A stretch of 64,000 bases of DNA from contig CAVXTW010000020.1 in NCBI GenBank assembly GCA_963764695.1, positions 186,001 to 250,000 of the forward strand, given 5' to 3'. Position 1 is the first letter of the stretch. Every line of letters starts with the position of its first letter. The stretch comes from DATFRY01 sp963764695 (GTDB lineage Bacteria; Myxococcota_A; Polyangia; Haliangiales; Haliangiaceae). The notes below the pieces were generated by a model that ran no database searches, had not been told where the DNA came from, and saw nothing but the letters and a program-made list of their open reading frames with translations. A program made the translations under genes and the position numbers. Below are positions 8,904 to 19,299 of the stretch, one piece after another.

Positions 8904-9032
8904 CGGAGTCGCTTATACCGCGCCCGACGCGAGCCGGAGGCGGGCGGGAAAGCCCTTGCGTCGGCCGGGAGCGCGATATACCGTGCCAGCGGTCGCGGGG
9001 CCGCAAAGCGGAAGGATCCCTGGGGGTTTAGG
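8904..9032. promoter_or_regulatory. Divergent promoter region
   Basis: 129 bp between two divergent genes. Toward the left gene there is TATAAG (complement of 8912-8917), very close to its ATG. Toward the right gene there is a weak sigma-70-like pair, TTGCGT (8956-8961) and TATACC (8977-8982), with a short 15-nt spacer. Confidence 0.35.
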
Positions 9033-12000
9033 ATGCAGGAGCACACGATCCCCGAGTCACTCGTCGAGAGTATCCGCAGCGGTCGTGCAGTGCTCGTTGT
9101 CGGCGCCCGGGTCGGGGTCGCCGGGTGGAAGCAGCTCCTCGAGCGGATGGTCCGCGCGCTCGGTCAGCGCGGCGAGGTCGGCGACGAGTCGGCCGCGCGC
9201 GACGTCGACTGGCTGCTGCAGAAGGGCTACCTCCTGCGCGCCGCGAGCTTCCTCGGCCGCACGCTCGGAACGAATGCATGCGATCGCCTCATGGTCGAGA
9301 GCTGGGGCGCGATCGCGGAGCTGACCGATGTGGCGCGCGCGGTGGCGTGCCTGCCGTTTCGCCAGGTGTGGACCACGTTCCCCGGCAACCTTCTCGAGCG
9401 CGCCATGGAGGAGGATCTGCCCGAGGGCTGGCCGTCGCCGCGCGTGCTCACCTGGGAGCGGGCCGGAGAGTTCGATCGCCGTCGCCGCACGCTGTTCAAG
9501 GTGCTGGGCGATCTCAGCTCGTACGTGATCACGCCGCGCTCGGTCCGCCAGATGCTGGCGCGCGCCGAGCCGCTGCGCCGCCACCTGCGCCACCACTACG
9601 CCGAGGGATCTCTGGTGTTCGTCGGCTTTCGCCCCGGCGATCCGGACCTGTCGGCGCTGCTCGATCGCCTGCTCGGCGAGTTCGAGCCGCCGCAGAGCGA
9701 CCACTACATGGTCGGCGCTGGCCTCGGCTCGGTGCTGATCGACGAGCTGATGAGCGAGCACGAGATCCAGGTCATCAACCTGGAGGGCGGCGGCAGCGAG
9801 GAGGAGGCGGGCGCGGCGCTGCTCCGCTTTCTCCACGAGCTGCGCGGCGCGTGCGCGGCCGCCGGCATCGGGCTGGGCCACGGCCGCCCCGACGACGACG
9901 ATCTGGAGGGCTGGCTGGCCCTCCTGCACGAGGACCCGTTCGACGAGGAGGCGGCGTCGCGGCTGTCGGACATCGAGGAGGCGGCGCGCGCGGCCCAGGA
10001 GTGGGAGCGGCTGGTCGAGGTGCTGATGGCGCGCGTCGAGATCGAGGGCTCGGCGCCGGGCCGCGCGTCGCTCCTGCGCGAGGTTGCCGACGTGTTCGAG
10101 TCGCGCATCGGCGATCTGCCGCGCGCCTTCACCGCGCTGACCGCGGCGCTGCGCGAGGATCCGTCGGATCCGGACGCGCTCGACCGGGCCGAGAAGCTGG
10201 CCGACGACACCGGCGGCTGGACCGAGCTGATCGGCGACATCGCCCAGGTCGCGTCGGAGATCGAGGACCGCGAGGTGGCTGCGGCGTACTGGGCGCGGCT
10301 CGGCCACTGGTACCACAAGAAGCTGGACCACGCCGACTACGCGCTGTCCGCGTATCGCGAGTCGGTCAAGCTGGACGGCAGCCGCATCGACTCGCGGCGC
10401 GGGCTGGCCGAGCTCTGCCGCCACCAGCAGCGCTGGTCCGAGCTGGCCGACCAGCTGCACAACCTCGTCGAGCTGGAGCCGACCCCGCCGGCGCGCGTCG
10501 ATCTCCTGATGGCCCTGGGCGAGCTGCACGAGACCCAGCTTGCCTCCAGCGCCAAGGCGGCCGAGGCGTACCAGCGCGCTGTCGAGACCGATCCGGACTG
10601 CGAGGACGCGCTGCTCGCGCTCGAGCGACTGTACCGGCGCGACGAGCGCTGGCCGCTGCTGGCCGGCGTGCTGGAGCGCCGCGCCGAGCTGTGGGAGGCG
10701 GCGGGGCTGGTCCAGCGCGCGTCGGTGGCCCGCCGCGAGCTGGCCACCTTGCGGGCCGAGAAGCTGGGCGACCTGGAGGGCGCGATCGCGCGCCACGAGA
10801 CCGAGCTGGAGTCCAATCCGCGCGACGTGTCGGCGCTGCGCGCCCTCGAGAACCTGTACGCCAAGGTCGGCCGCACCACCGCGTACCTCAACACGCTCGA
10901 GGTGCTTTGCGAGGTGGCGCCGCCCGGCGAGCGGGTCGGCCTCATGCGCCGGGTGGCGATGGAGAGCGAGGCGCGCGAGGGGGACAGCGAGCGCGCCATC
11001 CTCCACTACGAGCGGGTGCTGGAGGCGGATCCGCTGGCCGACGACGCGCTGTCCGGGCTCGAGCGGCTCTACCGCCGAGACGGCCGCTGGGATCGCCTGG
11101 CCTCGCTGCTCGAGCGCCACGCCGCCGCGATCCGGTTGCCGGTGGCGCGGGCCGACAAGTGGGGCGAGGCGGCCGACGTCTACGAGCGCGAGCTGGGCGA
11201 CATCGCGCGCGCGGTCGAGGCGCACCAGAACGCGCTGGCCGCGCAGGCCGACCGGCGCGACTCGCTGTCGGCGCTGGCCGCTCTGTACCAGCGCATCGGC
11301 CAGCCGGCCCGCAGCCTCGAGGTCGTGGTGCGCCACGCTCGCCTCGAGGGTGCCCGCGGCGCCGACCTGTGGGCGCAGGGCGCGGCGATCGCCGCCGAGG
11401 TGCTGCGCGACCCGGACGTGGCCGAGCAGCACCTCGAGAAGGCGCTGGCCGTCGATCCAAACCACGAGGGCGCGCTCATCGCGCTGGCCCGCGTGCACCA
11501 GGGGACCGCGCAGTGGGGCAAGGCGGCGGCGCGGCTGGAGGAGGCGGCCGGCGTGGCCAAGAGCCGCCTCGACCGCGTCGGGCTGCTCATGGAGGCGGCC
11601 GCCACCTGCGACGAGAAGCTGGGCGACGCCCGCCACGCGCTCGAGCTGTGGCTGGCCGCGCTCGAGCTCGACCCGGACCACGAGGCCGCCGGCGTGCGCG
11701 CGGCCGAGTGGCTCGACGCCGAGGGGCGCTGGGAGGAGTCGCTGCCGATCCGCGAGATGCTCGTGCGCCTCGCGCCCGGCGACCGGGCCGCGCGTGCCCA
11801 GCGCGAGTCGCAGCTGGCCAAGGTGAGCGCCGAGCTCGGCATGCGGCACAAGGCGGTCGTGCACTACCGCAACGCGCTGCACGCGGATCCGGACCGCGCG
11901 CCGGCCGCGTTCGGGCTGGCCATGGCGCTGCACGGCCTCGCCCTCGAGCTGGGCGGCGACGAGCGCTGGCGCGAGTCGGAGCTGGCCCACCGCGATCTCC

Positions 12001-13916
12001 TGGTCCGCCACGGCAGCGCGCTGAGCGAGCGGCAGCCCGAGATCTACTACCGGCTCGGCGTCATCGCGAGCTCGCTGGGCGAGCTGGACAAGGCCGAGGA
12101 CGCGTTTCGGCGCGCGCTCGAGCGCGAGCCGCGCCACGTCCCGTCGCTCGAGGGGCTGGTCCAGCTGGCCGAGCGGCGCGGCGACTGGCGGACCGTGGTG
12201 GCGGCGCGGCGCGAGCTCATGGAGGGCGTCGACGAGGAGGCGCGCGCGGTCCTGCTCGGCCAGGTGGGCGACATCTACCGCGAGAAGCTGGGCGATGCGG
12301 GGGCGGCGCTGGCCGCGTACCAGGAGGGCATCCAGATCCGGCCCGGCTCGTTCGCGCTGATGCACAAGGTGCTCGAGGTCCACACCGAGACCAGGCAGTG
12401 GCGCCGCGCCCTCGACGCGCTGGCCCAGCTGGCCGCCAACGAGACCGACCCGCGCCGCAAGGCCAAGTATCACTTCGCCGCCGGCGCCATCGCGCGCGAC
12501 GAGCTCGGCGAGCCGGACCTGGCGGTCGAGCAGCTCACCCAGGCGCTCGAGGACGATCCGTCGATGGACCGCGCCCTGCGCGCGCTCGATCCGCTGCTGC
12601 GCCAGCGCGGCGAGTTCCGCGGCCTGGCCCGGGTCTACCGCCGCATCATCAAGCGGCAGGGCGATCACGCGGCGGCCGAGGTGCTGCTGCCCTTGTGGAC
12701 CGCGCTGGGCGAGCTCTGCCTCGATCAACTGGGCGACAGCGAGTCGGCCATCGCGGCCTTCGAGGTGGCCTCGTCGCTCGAGCCCGGCAGCCGCGAGCGC
12801 CACGAGCAGCTGGTCGAGCTCTACCTCGAGGCCGGCGAGGCGCGCCGGCAGGACGCGATCGACGAGCTGCAGCTCTTGGTGCAGGCCGATCCGGACCGGG
12901 TCGAGCTCTACCGCGCGCTGTCGAACCTGTACCGGGAGGAGAACGAGGTCGACAAGGCGTTCTGTCTGGCCCAGGCGCTGGTGTTCCTGCGCGCGGCCAG
13001 CGGCGAGGAGTCGGAGCTCTACAAGCGCATGCGGCCGGCCCAGCTGGTGGCGGCCAAGCGCCGGCTGACCGAGGACGTGTGGCAGAAGGCGATCCTGCAC
13101 GCGCGCGAGGACCGGCGGGTCAACGCCATCTTCGCGTCGCTGGTCGGCGGCATCGCGGCCACCACCGCGCAGCCGCCGGCCGCGTTTCACCTGTCGGCCA
13201 AGGACCGCATCGACGTGGGCGACGACTCGCAGCCGGTCGCGCGGCTGGTCAAGTACGCGGCCGGCGTGCTCGGCATCGAGCCGGATCCGCAGCTCTACGT
13301 GCTGCCCGGCATCAGCGACGGCCTGCGCGTGGCCAACACGACCGATCGCGGGCGGCTGCGCCCGGCGCTGCTGGTCGGCGAGGGGCACGTCGAGCGGGTC
13401 AACGAGGTGGAGCTGGCCTTCGATCTGGGCAAGCGGCTGGCCTATCTGCGACCGGATCGCTACGTGAGCTACGCGATGTCGACCCTGGCCATGCTCGAGA
13501 GCGCGTTCGCGGCGGCGCTGACCGCGTCCGGGGTGCGCAGGCCGGAGCAGGTGGCGCCGGAGGCCCAGCGGCTCGCCGAGCAGCTGGCCCGCTCGGTGCC
13601 GGAGGCGGTGCTGGCCCAGGTGGCGTCGATCGCGCGGCAGGCCGGCGCGACGGCCACCAGCGACCTCGGCAACGGCGAGATTCCGGGATGGCGCACGGCG
13701 ACCGATTTGACGGCCAATCGCGTCGGATTCATCCTCTGTAACGACCTCGAGACGGCGGCGCGCAGGGTGGCGGTGGAGTCTGCGGGTGTTTCGACCCTGT
13801 CGGCCAAGGACCGGCTCCGCGACCTCCTGGCCTACTCGGTGTCGGAGCAGTACTTCGGCGTCAGGCGGCATCTCGGCCTGGCGCTGGAAGCGCGGCGGCC
13901 GGGCGGAGGAGCCTGA
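9033..13916 (+). CDS. Giant protein: degenerate SIR2-like domain + TPR array
   Basis: 1627 residues from the ATG at 9033 (GGGGG 8 nt upstream). Residues about 8-215 follow the SIR2_2 layout: AVLVVGARVG loop (19-28), VWTTFPGNLLERA (112-124), LFKVLGDLSSYVITPRSV (154-171), VFVGFRPGDPDLSALL (195-210). The catalytic positions of active SIR2 NADases (TTNxD and KxHG) read TTFPG and KVLG, so activity is doubtful. Residues about 300-1350 are TPR-like repeats in roughly 100-residue modules (W..L...LE, KLGD...A, Y..AL..DP..ALxxLExLY). Residues about 1360-1627 form a separate C-terminal domain (FHLSAKDRIDV, LYVLPG, VELAFDLGKRLAYLRPDRYV) that resembles a peptidase scaffold without HExxH. Probably a cytosolic scaffold. 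Confidence 0.88.
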   Translation: MQEHTIPESLVESIRSGRAVLVVGARVGVAGWKQLLERMVRALGQRGEVGDESAARDVDWLLQKGYLLRAASFLGRTLGTNACDRLMVESWGAIAELTDVARAVACLPFRQVWTTFPGNLLERAMEEDLPEGWPSPRVLTWERAGEFDRRRRTLFKVLGDLSSYVITPRSVRQMLARAEPLRRHLRHHYAEGSLVFVGFRPGDPDLSALLDRLLGEFEPPQSDHYMVGAGLGSVLIDELMSEHEIQVINLEGGGSEEEAGAALLRFLHELRGACAAAGIGLGHGRPDDDDLEGWLALLHEDPFDEEAASRLSDIEEAARAAQEWERLVEVLMARVEIEGSAPGRASLLREVADVFESRIGDLPRAFTALTAALREDPSDPDALDRAEKLADDTGGWTELIGDIAQVASEIEDREVAAAYWARLGHWYHKKLDHADYALSAYRESVKLDGSRIDSRRGLAELCRHQQRWSELADQLHNLVELEPTPPARVDLLMALGELHETQLASSAKAAEAYQRAVETDPDCEDALLALERLYRRDERWPLLAGVLERRAELWEAAGLVQRASVARRELATLRAEKLGDLEGAIARHETELESNPRDVSALRALENLYAKVGRTTAYLNTLEVLCEVAPPGERVGLMRRVAMESEAREGDSERAILHYERVLEADPLADDALSGLERLYRRDGRWDRLASLLERHAAAIRLPVARADKWGEAADVYERELGDIARAVEAHQNALAAQADRRDSLSALAALYQRIGQPARSLEVVVRHARLEGARGADLWAQGAAIAAEVLRDPDVAEQHLEKALAVDPNHEGALIALARVHQGTAQWGKAAARLEEAAGVAKSRLDRVGLLMEAAATCDEKLGDARHALELWLAALELDPDHEAAGVRAAEWLDAEGRWEESLPIREMLVRLAPGDRAARAQRESQLAKVSAELGMRHKAVVHYRNALHADPDRAPAAFGLAMALHGLALELGGDERWRESELAHRDLLVRHGSALSERQPEIYYRLGVIASSLGELDKAEDAFRRALEREPRHVPSLEGLVQLAERRGDWRTVVAARRELMEGVDEEARAVLLGQVGDIYREKLGDAGAALAAYQEGIQIRPGSFALMHKVLEVHTETRQWRRALDALAQLAANETDPRRKAKYHFAAGAIARDELGEPDLAVEQLTQALEDDPSMDRALRALDPLLRQRGEFRGLARVYRRIIKRQGDHAAAEVLLPLWTALGELCLDQLGDSESAIAAFEVASSLEPGSRERHEQLVELYLEAGEARRQDAIDELQLLVQADPDRVELYRALSNLYREENEVDKAFCLAQALVFLRAASGEESELYKRMRPAQLVAAKRRLTEDVWQKAILHAREDRRVNAIFASLVGGIAATTAQPPAAFHLSAKDRIDVGDDSQPVARLVKYAAGVLGIEPDPQLYVLPGISDGLRVANTTDRGRLRPALLVGEGHVERVNEVELAFDLGKRLAYLRPDRYVSYAMSTLAMLESAFAAALTASGVRRPEQVAPEAQRLAEQLARSVPEAVLAQVASIARQAGATATSDLGNGEIPGWRTATDLTANRVGFILCNDLETAARRVAVESAGVSTLSAKDRLRDLLAYSVSEQYFGVRRHLGLALEARRPGGGA

Positions 13917-13923
13917 GCGGTCG

Positions 13924-15732
13924 ATGGCGAGGCTGAGAAGCGGTGCGCGGGCGCTCGGCGCCATCGCCGCGCTCCTGCTCGCGATGACCGCGGGCTGCGG
14001 CGGCAAGCAGGACGCCACCGTCTTTCCGACCGACTTCGAGCCAGGGCCGCCGCGCGGCGATCCGCCGGCGCCCGACCTGGACGCGCCCGGGGCCGACTAC
14101 CTTGTCGCGGTGGCGCCGCGCTTCGTCGGACCGTGGGGCGCGTTCCTCGACGATCTGCGCCTGCGCCTGCCGCCGCAGCACGAGCTCAACCGGAGGACCC
14201 TGGCGGCGACGCTGCGGCTGGAGATCGACAACCAGGGCGATCTCATCGCGCTGCGGGTGACGTCGCCCAGCGGCAGCGAGGCGTTCGACGAGGCGGCCGA
14301 GGAGGTGGCGCGCGAGGCGATGCCGCTGCCGCGCCCGCCGACCCGGCTCCTGTCCGACGACGACCGCCTGCATCTGGAGTGGCAGTTCGCGCGCGACGAT
14401 CGCCAGGCCGGTCCCGCCACGGCGCGGGTCCACCAGGTGCTGTGGCCGCTCGAGCGCGCGCTGCCGGCGCTGCTGGGGCGCAAGCGCATCGCCGACGCCG
14501 CGCGGCGCGTGGCGGCCGAGGCGGAGCGGGGCGAGCAGCCGGGCGGCGGCGTGCCGGCCGCGCTGGTGGCGAGCTTTCGCGAGGTGTGCGCCGCGGTGGT
14601 GACCCACGCGCTGGCCAGCGACGAGAGCGCGCGCCAGGCGGCCGGTGTGTCCGCCGCGGTGGCGGCCGGCCTGAGCGCGGCCGCGCCGGCGCTGCGCCGC
14701 CTCGCCACCGGGTCGATCGATCCGGGCGTGCGCCGCGCGGCCCTGGTCGGGCTGGGCAGGCTCGGCGATCGGGCCGCGGTGCCGCTCCTGCGCCAGGTGG
14801 CGCTCATCGAGCTGGGGCAGGGGAACGAGAACAGCGGCGCGGCGGCGGCGGCGCTGTTCGCGATGGGCCAGGAGGCCGAGGTGCGCGCGGCCACCGCGGC
14901 GCGGCTGCGCTCGTCGAGCGAGCTGGGCCGGTGGAACGCGCTGGCAGTCATGGTCCAGGTCCCGGTCCCCGAGGCGGCGGCAGATCTGGTGAAGCTGGTG
15001 CGCCGCAACGGCCGCGCGCCGCGGGCCGAGCGCATCGCCGCCGCCGCCGCGCTCGGCACCATCGCGGCCAACGGCGAGGAGGGCGCGCCCGAGGCGGTGG
15101 CAGCGCTGACCGAGTGTCTGGGCGCGGCGGAGGCGGCCCAGCGGACCGCCTGCGCGACGGCGCTGGGCGGGACGGCTCCGGCCGGCGCGGCCGCGTATCG
15201 CAGGCTCACGGCGCTCCTGCGCGACCGCGACGAGAGCGTGCGCGCGGCGGCGACGAGGGCGGCGGCGCGTCTGGATCCCGACCGCTTCGCCCGCAGCATG
15301 GCCGACCTGCCGCGCGAGCGCAGCGATCTGGTGATGGCGGCGCAGGCCGAGGGGCTGGCCGGCGTGCCCGGCCAGCGCGCGCTGGCGAGGCTGGCCAGGC
15401 TGGCCAGCAGCGACGCGCCGGCCGTCCGCCTGGCAGCGGCGTCGTCTCTGCTCCGGCGCAGCGAGCCGAAGGCGGCCGAGATCCTGGGACAGCTGAAGAA
15501 GCACCGCGACCCGGCGGTGAGGGCCGTGGCGATCCGCGGCGAGACCAGGCCGGATGCGCTGCGCGCCGCGCTGCACGACGAGGTGGCGGAGGTGCGAGTC
15601 GCCGCGCTGGCCGCGCTGACCGAGCGCGAGGGGCAGTGGCGCAGCCTGAGAGATGCAGCGGAGATGATCGCGGCGACGGACCCGGATGGGGCGGAGCGAG
15701 TCCAGCTGGCGAGGGCCTGGCTGGCGCCCTAG
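13924..15732 (+). CDS. Lipoprotein with TonB-C-like domain and HEAT repeats
   Basis: 602 residues from the ATG at 13924, 7 bp after the preceding stop. Signal peptide MARLRSGAR... with lipobox LAMTAGC. Residues about 55-165 have the layout of a TonB C-terminal domain (LAATLRLEIDNQGDLIALRV, SGSEAFDEAAEEVAREAMPLPRPP, LHLEWQFARD), which normally contacts outer-membrane or envelope partners. From about 180 to the end there are helical HEAT/Armadillo-like repeats (ALRRLATGSIDPGVRRAAL, LGRLGDRAAVPLLRQVAL, RDESVRAAATRAAARLD, HRDPAVRAVAIRGE, DEVAEVRVAALAAL). The close spacing to the TPR gene suggests co-transcription and an envelope adaptor function. Function unknown. Confidence 0.82.
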   Translation: MARLRSGARALGAIAALLLAMTAGCGGKQDATVFPTDFEPGPPRGDPPAPDLDAPGADYLVAVAPRFVGPWGAFLDDLRLRLPPQHELNRRTLAATLRLEIDNQGDLIALRVTSPSGSEAFDEAAEEVAREAMPLPRPPTRLLSDDDRLHLEWQFARDDRQAGPATARVHQVLWPLERALPALLGRKRIADAARRVAAEAERGEQPGGGVPAALVASFREVCAAVVTHALASDESARQAAGVSAAVAAGLSAAAPALRRLATGSIDPGVRRAALVGLGRLGDRAAVPLLRQVALIELGQGNENSGAAAAALFAMGQEAEVRAATAARLRSSSELGRWNALAVMVQVPVPEAAADLVKLVRRNGRAPRAERIAAAAALGTIAANGEEGAPEAVAALTECLGAAEAAQRTACATALGGTAPAGAAAYRRLTALLRDRDESVRAAATRAAARLDPDRFARSMADLPRERSDLVMAAQAEGLAGVPGQRALARLARLASSDAPAVRLAAASSLLRRSEPKAAEILGQLKKHRDPAVRAVAIRGETRPDALRAALHDEVAEVRVAALAALTEREGQWRSLRDAAEMIAATDPDGAERVQLARAWLAP

Positions 15733-15787
15733 AGGTTCAGGTTCAGTCGAGGTCGACGTGGGCGCTGCTTGGGCTAGGCTGAGGGGG

Positions 15788-16819
15788 ATGCGCCGCCTGT
15801 CGCTGGCTGCCCTGTCGATCGCGCTGGGGCTGACCGTCTTCGCCGCCAGTCGGGCGCACGGGACGGAAGAGAAGCGGAACGGCCGGGTCGAGAAGGTCCG
15901 CCATCACCGGTCCGAGATGGTCGCGGTCCCGTCCGGCACCTTCGTGATGGGCTATCCCAGCACCGACGATCAGGAAGCTCGCGCGGTGGCGCAGGCGGAG
16001 TGCAGGCGCCACGTGGGCGCCGGATCGCGCGAGTGGTGTGGCGACGACGACGGGCTGCTCATCCGCGCGCTCGAGCTGGAGTACCTGTTTCCGTACGTCA
16101 ACGCGGCGCCGCAGCGGACCGTGTTCCTGCCCGCCTTCGACATCGATCGCTACGAGGTCACGGTCGCCGACTATCGCAAGTGCGTGGCGGCCGGCGGCTG
16201 CGACGCCGGACCGATCCTGCAGGGGGATCAGCGGCACCACCGCGACGAGCGGCTGCCGCTGGTCAACGTGACGTGGAACGAGGCGGGCGACTACTGCGGG
16301 TGGCGCGGCAAGCGGCTGCCGACCGAGGCGGAGTGGGAGAAGGCGGCGCGCGGGACCGACGGGCGGCGCTGGCCGTGGGGCAACCACGACCGCGCCGACG
16401 GATCGAACCACGGCAAGATGGATTCGGGTGTGCTGCGCCGCTCGCGCGCTGCCATGCGCTGGCGGCCCGGCTTCCGCCGCCTGGAGGCCGACTTCGAGCT
16501 TGCCCCCGACGACTCGGACGGCGCGACCTATGCCGTCGCGCCCGGCTCGCTGCGCTGGAGCGAGGGCCGCTACGGCACCTACGACATGGCCGGCAACGCG
16601 GCCGAGTGGGTGGTGGACTACTTCTCGAACGAGGGCTACGGCGGCCTGCCGCTCGACTCGCCGGTGCGCAAGGTTCCGCAGGGCGCCGATCACCGGCGCG
16701 TTGTGCGCGGCGGCTCCTGGCTCGACCTGGTCCTCGCCGGCCACCCGTACGCGCGCAGCGCGGCCAAGCCGAGCGCGCGCTCGCCGCTCATCGGCTTCCG
16801 CTGCGCCCGCGACGCCTGA
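15788..16819 (+). CDS. Secreted FGE-sulfatase (SUMF1) domain protein
   Basis: 343 residues. The ATG at 15788 is directly preceded by GAGGGGG. A signal peptide (MRRLSLAALSIALGLTVFAASRAHG) precedes the SUMF1/formylglycine-generating-enzyme-like domain: AVPSGTFVMGYPS, FDIDRYEVTVADYRKCV, PLVNVTWNEAGDYCGW, KRLPTEAEWEKAARG, WPWGN, YDMAGNAAEWVVDYF, VVRGGSW and GFRCARDA. The Cys pair that bacterial and eukaryotic FGEs use for copper and catalysis is not seen between VVRGGSW and the end. It is therefore more likely a binding or C-type-lectin-like use of the fold than a sulfatase activator. 55 bp separate it from the HEAT lipoprotein. Confidence 0.88.
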   Translation: MRRLSLAALSIALGLTVFAASRAHGTEEKRNGRVEKVRHHRSEMVAVPSGTFVMGYPSTDDQEARAVAQAECRRHVGAGSREWCGDDDGLLIRALELEYLFPYVNAAPQRTVFLPAFDIDRYEVTVADYRKCVAAGGCDAGPILQGDQRHHRDERLPLVNVTWNEAGDYCGWRGKRLPTEAEWEKAARGTDGRRWPWGNHDRADGSNHGKMDSGVLRRSRAAMRWRPGFRRLEADFELAPDDSDGATYAVAPGSLRWSEGRYGTYDMAGNAAEWVVDYFSNEGYGGLPLDSPVRKVPQGADHRRVVRGGSWLDLVLAGHPYARSAAKPSARSPLIGFRCARDA

Positions 16820-16828
16820 CCGGCCCGC

Positions 16829-17623
16829 TCAGAAGGTGCCGCCGACCAGGCCGCCGTCCACCTGGATCGACGTGCCGGTCAGGTAGGCGGCGCGCTCGCT
16901 GACCAGGAACGCGACCAGATCGGCCAGCTCGGCCGGGTCGCCGAAGCGCTGGGCCGGAATCTCGGCCTGAAGCTGCTGCTCCCACGCCTCGCGCGTCACC
17001 CCGAGGGCGCGGGAGCGCAGCTCGTTGACGTGGGTCTGCCGGTCGGTGCGGAAGTGGCCGGGCAGCACCGCGTTGACCGTGATGCCGTCGGGCGCCAGCT
17101 CGGTGGCCATCGTCTTGGTGAGGGCGGACAGGCCGGCGCGCAGCGTGCTCGACACGGTCAAGAGGCCGAGCGGCTGCTTGGCCACGAACGAGGTCAGGTG
17201 GACGATGCGCCCGAAGCGGGCCGCGCGCATGGCCGGGAGCGCCAGCCGGCACATCCGCACCACGTTCATCAAGGTGCCGTCGATGCCGGTGCGCCACGCC
17301 TCCTCGGTCAGGTCCTGGAAGCGGCCGGCCGGCGGTCCGCCGGTGTTGGTCACCAGCAGCGCCGGATCGCCGAAGCGCTCCCTGGTCAGGTCGTGCCAGC
17401 GCGCCAGGTCATCGGCCCGCGTGACGTCGACCGGGACGGCCAGCACCTCGGCCCCCGGCGTCGCGGCCAGGAGCTCGCGCTCGGTGTCGGTCAGGGTCCG
17501 CTCGGTGCGCGCCGCGATCGAGACGCGCGCCCCCTCGCGAAGCAGGGCGGCGGCGATGGCGCGGCCCAGGCCCTTGGAGGCGGCGGCCACCATCGCGGTG
17601 CGGCCGCGAATTCCCAGATCCAT
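16829..17623 (-). CDS. Short-chain dehydrogenase/reductase, atypical
   Basis: 264 residues with a Rossmann fold: AAASKGLGRAIA (cofactor loop, residues 13-24), DVTRADDL, VTNTGGPPAG (the NNAG region), LTSFVAKQPLG (catalytic Ser region), DGITVNAVLPG and the C-terminal LTGTSIQVDGG. The usual catalytic YxxxK is replaced by VSSTLR; this matches an SDR subgroup marked by a TGGPP motif and LSNxxRAG, so the reaction is uncertain. It would be a cytosolic NAD(P)-dependent enzyme by family. It converges on the FGE-domain gene with 9 bp between stops and lies downstream of a sigma-54 regulator on the same strand. Confidence 0.85.
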   Translation of the reverse strand: MDLGIRGRTAMVAAASKGLGRAIAAALLREGARVSIAARTERTLTDTERELLAATPGAEVLAVPVDVTRADDLARWHDLTRERFGDPALLVTNTGGPPAGRFQDLTEEAWRTGIDGTLMNVVRMCRLALPAMRAARFGRIVHLTSFVAKQPLGLLTVSSTLRAGLSALTKTMATELAPDGITVNAVLPGHFRTDRQTHVNELRSRALGVTREAWEQQLQAEIPAQRFGDPAELADLVAFLVSERAAYLTGTSIQVDGGLVGGTF

Positions 17624-17706
17624 GCCCGCATCCTACCGGCGCCGGACGCGGGCGGGGAGGGCGCCGCACCGCGATCCGGATGCGACGCCTTGCTCGCGAC
17701 CCGACG

Positions 17707-19285
<1,579 letters not shown>

Positions 19286-19299
<14 letters not shown>

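Noticed and set aside
9057..14018. A very long open frame on the minus strand opposite the giant TPR gene (about 1650 codons).
   Set aside because: It is a by-product of high G+C codon bias; its product is His/Arg/Gln-rich low complexity, whereas the plus strand shows clear SIR2-like and TPR motifs.
15788..16819. A true formylglycine-generating enzyme activating sulfatases.
   Set aside because: The catalytic Cys pair is not visible and no sulfatase gene is near.
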